From Cellvibrio sp. UBA7661 (GTDB taxonomy: Bacteria; Pseudomonadota; Gammaproteobacteria; Pseudomonadales; Cellvibrionaceae), in contig DLHT01000017.1 in NCBI GenBank assembly GCA_002483365.1, forward strand, positions 229,647 through 293,646: DNA of 64,000 bases, in the 5' to 3' direction. The notes below the pieces were generated by a model. It was not told the origin of the DNA. It saw nothing but the letters and a program-made list of their open reading frames with translations, and made no database searches. Made by a program: the position numbers and the translations under genes. This document shows positions 51,683 to 59,515 of the stretch, in pieces; the stretch's first letter is position 1; every line of letters begins with the position of its first letter.

Positions 51683-52918
51683 CTATTCTATTAATTGATA
51701 ATGAGCTATAAATTGATTCAGAAGGCTTTCAATTTCATCAATATAATGTTCAACGTTAGGTATTATTGTTGGACCAATAGTGAGCTTAGCCCCTATTTCC
51801 GCAAGCGGAACATACTCGTGAATCCCTTTCATAGATTTTAAAGTAATTGTTAACCAGTCTTTAGTTAATACTTTCAGCTTTTGGTCATAGGTGTTATTTT
51901 CATCATAATTTGAAAGTACCTGATAGACTGCTCTCATAACCGACTCTGGGTCGGTGACAAACTCTCCGTTTCTAGATATTCCAAATCCTATTTGGAAAAA
52001 TGTAGATTTTAAAAATTTTTCTACCGAAATCAATTTATGCTCATATTCCAACAGAGAAAGAGAGAGTCTAAATCTGATTGAGTTGGCTATTAATAGATCA
52101 ATTGGCTGAATTGGAGTTGACGTAACGTACTCATCAATAGGGCTTTCCTGTCCTAATTCTTGAGTGGGATTTGGCTGTTGAGAATTTAAAAAATCAATGG
52201 CATTTCTGATATGCCCAATTAAATTTTTTTCATTATTCAATTTTGAATAACATTCCGCTTTTATTACGTAGTAATACTGTAAAAAATTTATGGAAATATT
52301 TTTGAGATCTAATTCAGCTAATAGATCGTTAGCTCTTTCGAATTTTTTTTCATTGAAGGAAAAAACTGATAGTAAAACTTTCGATTCGTCATCAAGTTGT
52401 CCTTCATTTTTCATTAGCAGTTCTTTGGCTTCGCTTTCCTTGCCTGCTTTACAAAGCTCTATAGCTTTGTGTGAAAGCGATCGCTTGGATTTTGCTAGTC
52501 TCAACAAGTCTTCGTAAGCAGATGCATTTAATTTTTTTTCTTTAGGGAGTTTTATTGCAAAGCCTTTTTCTGTTCTTCGAATAGTTTTCTCGTTTAATAT
52601 TTCCCAATACGTGTCCCCCGAGTCTGGTAGGTGAACAGTTAATATCATTGGGAGGGCGTGATTTAGCCAATAATCAGCATGAATCTTGGTTCCACGAAAC
52701 ACATAATGGTCTGGTTTATCCTCTACATGACTAGCTCCCGTTTTTATTTGCAATCCAATTATTTTTCCAGTCGGTTCATTTTCGTCAACTATTTCAATTT
52801 GAGCATCTACACCGACGTCGGAGGTTTCTTGTTCTCTAAAAATCCATCCAAACTCTGAAAGAATTATACATTCTACAGCATTTACGCCGATTCTCTCCGT
52901 TGGGCTGAAACGTCCCAT
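51683..52918 (-). CDS. DUF4365-domain protein with helical C-terminal region
   Basis: A 411-residue protein. The N-terminal DUF4365 domain (about 1-150) begins GVNAVECIILSEFGWIFREQ and carries the nuclease-like triad region VGVDAQIEIVDE...GLQIKTG (D-x-Q...QxK) of the PD-(D/E)xK superfamily. The remainder is helical, with repeated Leu-rich segments that look like TPR or scaffold repeats. DUF4365 proteins recur in defence islands, but the mechanism is unknown to me. It is monocistronic, between the toxin-antitoxin pair and the integrase, and AT-rich. Confidence 0.75.
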   Translation of the reverse strand: MGRFSPTERIGVNAVECIILSEFGWIFREQETSDVGVDAQIEIVDENEPTGKIIGLQIKTGASHVEDKPDHYVFRGTKIHADYWLNHALPMILTVHLPDSGDTYWEILNEKTIRRTEKGFAIKLPKEKKLNASAYEDLLRLAKSKRSLSHKAIELCKAGKESEAKELLMKNEGQLDDESKVLLSVFSFNEKKFERANDLLAELDLKNISINFLQYYYVIKAECYSKLNNEKNLIGHIRNAIDFLNSQQPNPTQELGQESPIDEYVTSTPIQPIDLLIANSIRFRLSLSLLEYEHKLISVEKFLKSTFFQIGFGISRNGEFVTDPESVMRAVYQVLSNYDENNTYDQKLKVLTKDWLTITLKSMKGIHEYVPLAEIGAKLTIGPTIIPNVEHYIDEIESLLNQFIAHYQLIE

Positions 52919-52949
52919 ATTATCTTTTCCTCTGGAATTATCTCTTCAA

Positions 52950-54194
52950 TTAACCAATAAGTGCCACAGCATCAGCTTTATGATCTGGCGCAAGGTGAGC
53001 ATATCGAAGCGTAGTATTTAAATCTGCATGGCCGCAAAGCTCTCTAACAGTATTCAGCGGGACGCCTTTCATTACCAGTTTTGATGCAAAATCATGGCGC
53101 ATGTCGTGCCAGCGAAAGCTTTCAATTGCGGCAGCTTCCAAAATACTTGTCCATGAGTTTTTCACATTATCCAAGCGGTCGCCATCATCGGATGGAAAAA
53201 CTCGCCCATTTGGAGTGGGTGCTTGTTTTTGCCAGTTGGTAATGGTTTCAAATGCGATTGGGCTTAGTGGAATATGACGGGTTTTGGATGACTTGGCTAT
53301 CTCGCCTCGAATAGTTAAAACTCGATTGATGAGATCAATATCATCCCAGCGTAAATCGAATAGCTCGCCGCGCCTCATGCCTGTTTTCAAGGACAGGATA
53401 ATCATGGGAGTCATGCGGTCGGCATAAGTAAATTGATAGAGATCAGTCATTAATTCGTAGCCGCGCTCTTGCCGGAATTGATTACCTCTAGCGCGGGCGG
53501 CTTTTATATCTTCGTCTCTTTGTGTGAGAGTTTTAAAAAGGCGCTGCTCTTCGCCTTCGCTTAGGTATCGCGCTTTGACACCTGCATCCATTTTTAAAGC
53601 TTTAAGTTTTGCTAGTGGGTGAGCTTCCAAAATCCCCCAATCAAGCGCTCGTGAAATCGCACCTCTTAGTGCATTTATTTTTCTATTCACGGTCGAGGCT
53701 TTAAGCCCTCCCATAATTTTTTCAGTACGTAGTCGCTCAATGTGTTTCAGGGTGATTTCTGAAAGGGGAAGCGGGAGTAAATCAGGGAATGAGCTTCTTA
53801 TGGTGTCGATAGTTTGCTGGCCGCTTTTGTGATTGGTCAGCGCCCAAGGGTGATAGTGAGTTGTCAGGAAAGCATCTAGCGTATGACTTAATTTTTCTTT
53901 GGCTATTTTGCGGTTGGTGACTTTCTCGCCCTGTATGTCTGTACCGCTGGATACTTGTGCGGCATAACTCAATGCTTGATCTCTGGCTTGTGCCAAGGTG
54001 AGGTTTGAACCCAAAACGCCGATCTTGATCCGCTTTCTTACCCCAGCTTGGGTGCGATAAGTGAAATAGAAGGTTTTGCGGCCAGTCGGTTGGACTCGCA
54101 TCAGGAAACCCTTTATCTCGGAATCTACCACTTCATAGGCTTTTTCTTGAGCACCAAAACCCTTAACGCTGGAAGTAGAAAGCTTGGCTTGCAT
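52950..54194 (-). CDS. Tyrosine-recombinase integrase
   Basis: A 414-residue P4-type integrase. The N-terminal arm-binding domain (YEVVDSEIKGFLMRVQPTG) and core-binding domain (about 100-190) precede the catalytic domain with R in TGMRRGELFDL (about 275), HxxR in RWHDMRHDF (about 365), the H in LCGHADLNTT and the nucleophilic Y in LRYAHLAPD (about 398). It lies at the right end, 188 bp from attR, and would recombine the 49-bp repeats. A palindrome at 54204-54231 just before its start may allow self-regulation. Confidence 0.95.
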   Translation of the reverse strand: MQAKLSTSSVKGFGAQEKAYEVVDSEIKGFLMRVQPTGRKTFYFTYRTQAGVRKRIKIGVLGSNLTLAQARDQALSYAAQVSSGTDIQGEKVTNRKIAKEKLSHTLDAFLTTHYHPWALTNHKSGQQTIDTIRSSFPDLLPLPLSEITLKHIERLRTEKIMGGLKASTVNRKINALRGAISRALDWGILEAHPLAKLKALKMDAGVKARYLSEGEEQRLFKTLTQRDEDIKAARARGNQFRQERGYELMTDLYQFTYADRMTPMIILSLKTGMRRGELFDLRWDDIDLINRVLTIRGEIAKSSKTRHIPLSPIAFETITNWQKQAPTPNGRVFPSDDGDRLDNVKNSWTSILEAAAIESFRWHDMRHDFASKLVMKGVPLNTVRELCGHADLNTTLRYAHLAPDHKADAVALIG

Positions 54195-54382
54195 GAGTCC
54201 CTCTTGGACTTAAATTAAAATTTAAGTCCATATTAAGTCCAAATTTATTGAATCACAAGAAAAGCTGATAAATGCAGGTGAACAAATGTGAATTTATAAG
54301 CTATTGATTTATAATGAATTTATTGTTCATTTTTGTGGTTTGTCGTTCATGGTTGTTCACCCTAAAATACTGCTTTTTGGCT
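54195..54382. promoter_or_regulatory. Integrase promoter and right-arm region
   Basis: Contains TTGGACTTAAATT (54204-54216) facing AATTTAAGTCCATATTAAGTCCAA (54219-54242), which shares 24 bp with the 32-bp arm repeats, and a distant inverted pair GGTGAACAA (54277-54285) / TTGTTCACC (54353-54361). These are probable integrase or excisionase binding sites next to attR. Confidence 0.6.
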
Positions 54383-54431
54383 CTGGCAGTGTTGAGGTCA
54401 GCGGTTCGATCCCGCTTAGCTCCACCAAATT
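54383..54431. repeat. attR: 49-bp direct repeat
   Basis: Identical to 43927-43975 and containing the 3' part of tRNA-Ala without its 5' half. It marks the right end of the element. Confidence 0.92.
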
Positions 54432-54466
54432 AAAAACCCGCTTATCGCAAGATAAGCGGGTTTTTT
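54432..54466. terminator. Terminator next to attR
   Basis: AAAAACCCGCTTATC, a GCAA tetraloop and GATAAGCGGGTTTTTT form a perfect 13-15-bp stem with tracts on both sides. It would have served tRNA-Ala before the 10.5-kb element entered. Confidence 0.92.
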
Positions 54467-54498
54467 GTTTCTGCAATTTAAGTCCATATTAAGTCCAA
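54467..54498. repeat. 32-bp arm repeat, outside copy
   Basis: Identical over 32 bp to 44026-44057, but located outside the attR of the intact element, 35 bp beyond it. It marks the left arm of a second element. Confidence 0.8.
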
Positions 54499-54643
54499 AA
54501 ATAATGAGCTCTCGGGAGCTAGTCTTTTCCCTCTGTTCGTTTAGATAAATATAGTTTGGGGGCTAACCTGTAAGTTTTTACGAGTAGTTAAATAGCTATG
54601 GTCTGTTGATTAATACAATGCCCAGCTAGGCTGATGGCAATTG

Positions 54644-54704
54644 ATTTTTCTTGGTCTTTAAATCCACAGGGCGAACAATCCATTCGTGGATGTGGGGCTT
54701 TAAT
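54644..54704 (-). pseudogene. Fragment of a rep gene 3' end from a second element
   Basis: About 60 bp align with the minus-strand 3' region of the HUH rep gene (48571-48630). The encoded stretches read HIHEWIVRPVDLKTKKN here and HIREWIVRPVDLSTKKN in rep. Changes include silent ones, so it is a diverged relative rather than a fresh copy. It lies between the outside arm repeat and the DUF2956 gene. Confidence 0.8.
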
Positions 54705-54755
54705 TATTTTAAGGCTGTTCTTTGTCCTGGAACAAAGGACAGAAAATAGCTGTTA

Positions 54756-55127
54756 TCACTTACCAAACACCATTACCCCCACCACAATCAAAAACAACCC
54801 CCACGATAACGCCAGTAATACCCACGGCAAGCGGGTATTGGTTTGTGGTGTAGTGATTTCTTCTTGAGTGTTGTCTGGTTTTTGTTGCGACAGCTGATTG
54901 GATAATTGTTTTACTTTTTTAACGCGCTTATCCAGTTCGCGAGTTTTTTCGCTTTGTTGACGCAAAAATATTTCCATTCCCCGTTGGATTCCGTTGGCGA
55001 TGGCTTTGGTTTCGACCGGGGTTTGGCCTTCTGATTTGATGGTGTTGGCGATTTTTAGCGCTTCAACGCGCAGGTCGCGTGCGTTTTTCTTTTGTTTGGT
55101 TTTAGTTGCGGGTTGTTGCTGCGTCAT
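54756..55127 (-). CDS. DUF2956 membrane protein
   Basis: A 123-residue protein with a Lys-rich, coiled-coil-prone N-terminal part (about 1-75: GMEIFLRQQSEKTRELDKRVKKVKQL) and one C-terminal membrane helix (about 100-121). It matches the DUF2956 pattern, which I associate with Gammaproteobacteria. Function unknown. Its 3' end lies about 50 bp from the element remnant, so it marks the return to chromosome. Confidence 0.78.
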   Translation of the reverse strand: MTQQQPATKTKQKKNARDLRVEALKIANTIKSEGQTPVETKAIANGIQRGMEIFLRQQSEKTRELDKRVKKVKQLSNQLSQQKPDNTQEEITTPQTNTRLPWVLLALSWGLFLIVVGVMVFGK

Positions 55128-55159
55128 AACGGCTTCTCAAATATCGCTGTGAATAATGT

Positions 55160-55633
55160 TTAGATAAAAATACGCATTTCTTCGCCAATTTTTTTGCGCA
55201 TATCCATTAATTTAATGGCGGTTTCGTATTGTTGTTTATCGTCTTCGGTTTGCGGTACCCATGTTGGTACAGGAACCGGTTGGCCGGATTCATCGACAGC
55301 GACCATGATGACAATACAATGTGTAGTGAGCCGTCTGCTCAGGGATTTTGGATCGCACGCATTTACTTCAATGGCGATGTGCATGGATGATTTGCCGGTG
55401 TAAATAATTTTTGCGGCGACCTCTACCAAATTACCTACGTGGATCGGCGATACGAAACGGATGCCGCCTGCATACGCGGTCACGCAATAGCAGCCGCTCC
55501 AGCCAGCGGAGCAGGCGTAGGCGGCAAGGTCGATCCATTTCATCACGGCACCGCCGTGCACCTTTCCTCCAAAATTGACATCTTGCGGCTCTGCTAAAAA
55601 ACGTAGGGTAATGTCGCGTTGCGGATTGTTCAT
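55160..55633 (-). CDS. Acyl-CoA thioesterase (hotdog fold)
   Basis: A 157-residue single hotdog-domain thioesterase of the YciA/acyl-CoA hydrolase type. FGGKVHGGAVMKWIDLAAYA contains the active-site helix region and VTAYAGGIRFVSPIHVGNLVE the core strand. It would hydrolyse acyl-CoA to free acid and CoA. The chain-length preference cannot be read. Confidence 0.88.
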   Translation of the reverse strand: MNNPQRDITLRFLAEPQDVNFGGKVHGGAVMKWIDLAAYACSAGWSGCYCVTAYAGGIRFVSPIHVGNLVEVAAKIIYTGKSSMHIAIEVNACDPKSLSRRLTTHCIVIMVAVDESGQPVPVPTWVPQTEDDKQQYETAIKLMDMRKKIGEEMRIFI

Positions 55634-55685
55634 AGTTGTTCTCGCTGGAAAATAGTGGTTGTCGTCATCGCAATATCGGATGATT

Positions 55686-56594
55686 TTATTTATTTGCCGT
55701 TACCAAACCAACACCGCCAATCACCAGCGCGGCGCCGAGTAATTGCACCAGTGTAATGTGTTCGTTTAAAACAAGTGTGCCTAAAAATAAGGTGATCACC
55801 GGGCCTATGCTGCCGAGCACAGCTGTTTTGCCGCTGCCCAGTAAGCTGATGCCTTTATTCATTAAAAAGCTGGGAATAACGGTGCAAAAAAAAGCGAGCA
55901 AAAGTGCGAGCACATAAACCTGATTGGATTGGTGTAGTTCGGCAAGGTCACTCAGTGTAACGCCATGCACAATGACGCCGGTGCAAGCCGATAACATTGC
56001 ATAGGCGGTGAAGCGGCTGGAACCGACTTTGCGGATCATATCGCCTGCGAGCACGACAAATAATGCAAAGAAAATCGTACTGAGCATCACCAAGCCAGCA
56101 CCGAGCAGTGTGAGGTTCCAATCGCTGGTGAGGCGTAAGTCCTGAATAAAAACCAACAGCATACCGCTGTAGGCAATCGCTAATGCAATTTTGGTTTTGC
56201 CGGTTATTTTTTCTTTTTTCCAATATGCCAGCATCAATAACACCAGCGTTGGGTACACATACAAAATCAAACGCTCAAGTCCGGCGGAAATATATTGCAG
56301 CCCCATAAAATCCAGCAGGCTGGATAGGTAATAACTGAGCAGACCTAATCCGGCGATTTTCCAGCCGTCGCCTTTTGCAAGCGGCGCACTCTTTTGGGAG
56401 TGTATCCAGAGTGCGACAGCAGCATAAAACGGCAGTGCAAATAACATTCGCAATAACAATAAAGGTGCTGCAGTAATACCGTATTGATAGGCGAGTTTGA
56501 TGATGATGCCTTTGCTTGCAAAACAAAATGTGCCGATAAAAACGCACACAATACCGATAAAGGCGGGTGAAAAACGGGCGTGGGAATTTTCCAT
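55686..56594 (-). CDS. EamA/DMT-family transporter
   Basis: A 302-residue inner-membrane protein with ten hydrophobic segments in two EamA repeats (about 10-145 and 158-300). It fits the drug/metabolite exporter superfamily. End motifs include GSIGPVITLFLGTLVLNEHIT. The substrate is unknown. Confidence 0.9.
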   Translation of the reverse strand: MENSHARFSPAFIGIVCVFIGTFCFASKGIIIKLAYQYGITAAPLLLLRMLFALPFYAAVALWIHSQKSAPLAKGDGWKIAGLGLLSYYLSSLLDFMGLQYISAGLERLILYVYPTLVLLMLAYWKKEKITGKTKIALAIAYSGMLLVFIQDLRLTSDWNLTLLGAGLVMLSTIFFALFVVLAGDMIRKVGSSRFTAYAMLSACTGVIVHGVTLSDLAELHQSNQVYVLALLLAFFCTVIPSFLMNKGISLLGSGKTAVLGSIGPVITLFLGTLVLNEHITLVQLLGAALVIGGVGLVTANK

Positions 56595-56669
56595 AAGGCA
56601 GGTGCACCGACAAAACAGGATTGCACCTTGCCACAGATAATAACGCTGAGCAAATTAACCTGCTCAGTC

Positions 56670-56732
56670 AATAAAGCAGGCGGCCAATAAAACAGAGAGC
56701 AAATAAAAACCGCAGCAAATAAAACAGACAGC
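56670..56732. repeat. Degenerate 16-bp tandem repeat
   Basis: Four units of the form AATAAAxCxGxxxGCA follow each other between the EamA and pectate lyase genes. It resembles in size and AT-rich core the repeats at 40264 and 40928. Confidence 0.6.
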
Positions 56733-56763
56733 AAGCAAAACGACGGCTGCCGTTTTGCTTGCT
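56730..56763. terminator. Terminator after pectate lyase
   Basis: AGCAAGCAAAACG and CGTTTTGCTTGCT form a perfect 13-bp stem around an 8-nt loop, 20 bp past the pectate lyase stop. The T-rich stem arm makes it plausible in either direction. Confidence 0.8.
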
Positions 56764-56782
56764 GAATTTTCAACGGTAACGA

Positions 56783-58327
56783 TTAACGCTTATAAGAACA
56801 CTTGTTTGGGTTGCCGCCCGGATCAGAACCAAAGGCTGCTACGGTACATGCAATACTGCCAGGCACGGATACACGTTTGGTTACCCACTTTCCTTTGCGG
56901 CCAAAGGCAACCCAGCCATCGCCAGAGGTGACTGAACAAGTGCCACCCAAATCCGCGCATTTGGAAAATCCGCTTGGGTAATCGCCGGTGCCACTTAATA
57001 CCGGCGCGCCCGATGAACTTGCCGCTGCGCTTGATGGAGTGACCGATGCTGCCGAGCTGGATGAGCGACTGGAAGAAACCGCTGCAACCGACGAGCTTGC
57101 TGGCTTGCTGGATGCAGCAATTGATGACGCTGTTCCACTACAAGCAGCTGCAGTGAGTTGCGCACCGTTTTTACCCACACCGGCATATTGCGCGAGCTTG
57201 TCCTTCACGCATTGCGGACTCACAGGCGAATAGCTGTAAGGGATACTGATAGGGAAGGGTGCAGTAGTTGTCCAGTTGGTGGCATCGATGGTGCCGCCAC
57301 TCGTCCAGGTAATATTGTAGGTCGCAAAATCGCCCGGGCTCGTGATGTTGTTGCCGCGCAATTCCCACTTGCCGCAGTTGCTGCTATCAAAACGGCAGGT
57401 CACCGGGTTAAGCGAATTTTGGAACCAGTTATTTTCAATCAGCGCGTAACCATTCTGGCGAACATTAATACCGGAGCCGGTGATGCCGTCGTAAAGGTTG
57501 TTGTACATGTGCGTCCAACCACCGCGTTGCAGTGGCAAGCGCGCATTTACATTGCGATAAATATTGTGGTGAAACGTAATCTCGCGCCCACCGGCAATAT
57601 CGCTGCTGCTGGAACCATCGAGCCCGACTTTTTTACTATCGCGGATCAGGTTGTAAGACACCGTAATATTGTGCGAATCTTTTTTAATATCGATTGCACT
57701 TTCAAATGTCAGGTCGCCATCGGGTGAACCATTGCATTCGTTATTCACTGCAAATAATTCGTTGTGATCAATCCACACATTGCTGCCGCTATCGATGCGC
57801 AACATATCCGCATCGTTATTGGCACCGGCGAGCGCACCGATTTTCATATTGCGCACAATCACGTTGTTGGATTTATTAATCACAATACCAAAGTTGGCAG
57901 AAGAACCATTTACACCAACGATAGTAATACCCTTGGTAAATTCTTTGATTTCCACATAGCGGTAGGCATCATTCCAGCGCGCTTTGGGGCAATTGCCGGA
58001 TGAATCGACGGTGTGGTCTCGAATTACCTGATTGATCAATGCATCTTCATTGCCGGTGTAAGTGATGATGAGCGGATAAGCGCCGCCCGTCACTTTATTG
58101 CCATTTGCATCCAGCTTGGCATTGGCGATGATGGTATTGATTTGCTCGTAAGTCGATGCCGTGAACGATTGCGCACCTGAAATGTTGCCGCCATCGGTCG
58201 TGGAAAAACCACCGGTTGCTGCAGCAAAAACAGTTCCGCTCGTTGCAAAAGCAACTGCTGTGGCGATGGATTTAATACGGAAAGAAATTCCGTTTTGGTT
58301 TGATCCAAAAGGTTGAATGGTAAACAT
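56783..58327 (-). CDS. Secreted pectate lyase, PL1 family, with C-terminal module
   Basis: A 514-residue enzyme that cleaves polygalacturonate by beta-elimination, Ca2+-dependent in the family. The signal peptide ends near residue 36 (TVFAAATGG). The parallel beta-helix PL1 domain (about 40-390) shows NVWIDHNELF, TFESAIDIKKDSHNITVSYN and the catalytic RxPxxR as NARLPLQRGG. A Ser/Ala-rich linker (about 400-440) leads to a 65-residue C-terminal Cys-containing module (FSKCADLGGTCSV...CSYKR) of a type I have seen in secreted hydrolases, presumably sugar-binding. It ends at a strong hairpin. Confidence 0.92.
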   Translation of the reverse strand: MFTIQPFGSNQNGISFRIKSIATAVAFATSGTVFAAATGGFSTTDGGNISGAQSFTASTYEQINTIIANAKLDANGNKVTGGAYPLIITYTGNEDALINQVIRDHTVDSSGNCPKARWNDAYRYVEIKEFTKGITIVGVNGSSANFGIVINKSNNVIVRNMKIGALAGANNDADMLRIDSGSNVWIDHNELFAVNNECNGSPDGDLTFESAIDIKKDSHNITVSYNLIRDSKKVGLDGSSSSDIAGGREITFHHNIYRNVNARLPLQRGGWTHMYNNLYDGITGSGINVRQNGYALIENNWFQNSLNPVTCRFDSSNCGKWELRGNNITSPGDFATYNITWTSGGTIDATNWTTTAPFPISIPYSYSPVSPQCVKDKLAQYAGVGKNGAQLTAAACSGTASSIAASSKPASSSVAAVSSSRSSSSAASVTPSSAAASSSGAPVLSGTGDYPSGFSKCADLGGTCSVTSGDGWVAFGRKGKWVTKRVSVPGSIACTVAAFGSDPGGNPNKCSYKR

Positions 58328-58622
58328 ATTTACAATCTCGTCTCAGTTATTAATTAGGTTATTAATCAGGACGGATTGACCGAAATAGGCTGGAGGTTGA
58401 TAACTCTTTTTCCAGTAACGCAAGGCCGTATTATTGTTATTTATGCCTGCCCGGTGCCACTATCGATACCAACTGAACATCAGTGCTTGGGAAGTGCACG
58501 ATGTGCTTTGTTGCACACCGTGTTTATATTCTTACATCGACACAACCAGAAATTCAAATTTTTAATTCCGGTCATTCTTTGTTGTTTCAAAAAGTGACAA
58601 TGCAAAAAACTGAGTCACAATA

Positions 58623-59084
58623 TTATTTTTCTTTTGTGGGTTTAAGCGCAATAAAACCGGCGGCTGGCCGTGTTTCGTTGTAATCGCCGTGATACATATC
58701 CAAATAAATATTGTGAGTGACGGCACCCTTGTTGGTGTCGCAGATCACATCATAAAGATCAATGATATTGCCGAAGGGGCCAATGCCAGCACTACCTGCG
58801 CGTTGGAAGGCCGATACCGGTTCATGGTTGTCGCACACCAGACGCGATAGATAATCATGTTGTCCCATAGGGCCACTCACACGCACAGGGTTGTCTTTTG
58901 ATCCCAGTGAATATTTGGCCAAGACCTTTTCATCGACTTTTTTGCGCTCGCCCAAAAGTGCGACGATTGCTGAAGCAAGTTCCTCGTCTGACATTTCTTT
59001 TTTTGCAGTTGGTTCTGGCTTGGTAGCGCAGGCTGACAGCAACAAAAGAATAACGGCAATGCAATTGGTTTTGATGAAAGTCAT
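58623..59084 (-). CDS. Lipoprotein of unknown function
   Basis: A 153-residue protein with a lipobox (LLLSACATK) after a signal sequence, so probably outer-membrane anchored. The mature part has two cysteines (RLVCDNHEP, DVICDTNKG) that could pair. I do not recognise the family. It lies upstream of pectate lyase and downstream of a small membrane-protein gene on the same strand. Confidence 0.72.
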   Translation of the reverse strand: MTFIKTNCIAVILLLLSACATKPEPTAKKEMSDEELASAIVALLGERKKVDEKVLAKYSLGSKDNPVRVSGPMGQHDYLSRLVCDNHEPVSAFQRAGSAGIGPFGNIIDLYDVICDTNKGAVTHNIYLDMYHGDYNETRPAAGFIALKPTKEK

Positions 59085-59120
59085 GGTGAAATCCTTGCGA
59101 TTGATGTTAACGAATCGTTT

Positions 59121-59495
59121 TTATTTTTGCGGACGGGATAACAAATGACTTACCACAATCATGACTAATGCAATCAATGCACCTAAAAATTCCCGGGCTT
59201 CTTCAATGTAAGGTTTTTCCGGATTCATGCTTTGCATCAGTGGCTCGGTGTTGCGGTGCAGGTAATAGTTGTAAGCACCTTCGGCATAAAGCCCCAAGGT
59301 AATTCCACAAATAACCAGTGCAATCCAAAATACCGATTTCATCGGGCGGTTCATCAAGGCCAACAGCGGTACTGCGGTACAAATCAGGTAAAACAAAATC
59401 CAGCTTGCGGGATCAGGGTCATTCATTTGCAGTGCAGCAAACGCGAGCAGGCATAACGCAAATACCAAATGGATGGATTTTTTTAAGTAGATCAT
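59121..59495 (-). CDS. TMEM220-like small membrane protein
   Basis: A 124-residue protein with four hydrophobic segments and the conserved AALQMNDPDPASWILFYLI stretch typical of the TMEM220 family. Function unknown. It sits between a methyltransferase gene (20 bp upstream on the same strand) and the lipoprotein gene. Confidence 0.78.
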   Translation of the reverse strand: MIYLKKSIHLVFALCLLAFAALQMNDPDPASWILFYLICTAVPLLALMNRPMKSVFWIALVICGITLGLYAEGAYNYYLHRNTEPLMQSMNPEKPYIEEAREFLGALIALVMIVVSHLLSRPQK

Positions 59496-59515
59496 GATGG
59501 TTGCTGCTCCTCTAA

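Larger units (their letters stand above)
43927..54431. mobile_element. Integrative element in tRNA-Ala with restriction-modification and toxin-antitoxin genes
   Basis: A 10.5-kb insertion bounded by a 49-bp direct repeat of the tRNA-Ala 3' end, with a tyrosine integrase gene next to the right repeat. Contents from left to right: McrB/McrC-like nuclease pair, DNA methyltransferase with regulator, HUH replication protein, AlpA-like protein, a repeat array, YafN-YafO and a DUF4365 protein. There are no capsid, conjugation or lysis genes, so it is a small replicating-integrating island, possibly mobilised or satellite-like. Its genes are visibly more AT-rich in the restriction and DUF4365 parts than the flanking chromosome. 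Confidence 0.9.
54432..54755. mobile_element. Remnant of a second related element
   Basis: From attR rightward: terminator, 32-bp arm repeat, about 140 bp of unknown sequence, then the rep fragment. No integrase or third attachment repeat is seen before the chromosomal DUF2956 gene. The order mirrors the left end of the intact element but without the restriction cargo. Confidence 0.7.

Noticed and set aside
43927..54431. Complete prophage
   Set aside because: The rep, AlpA-like and integrase genes are phage-like, but no capsid, portal, terminase, tail or lysis genes are present in the 10.5 kb.
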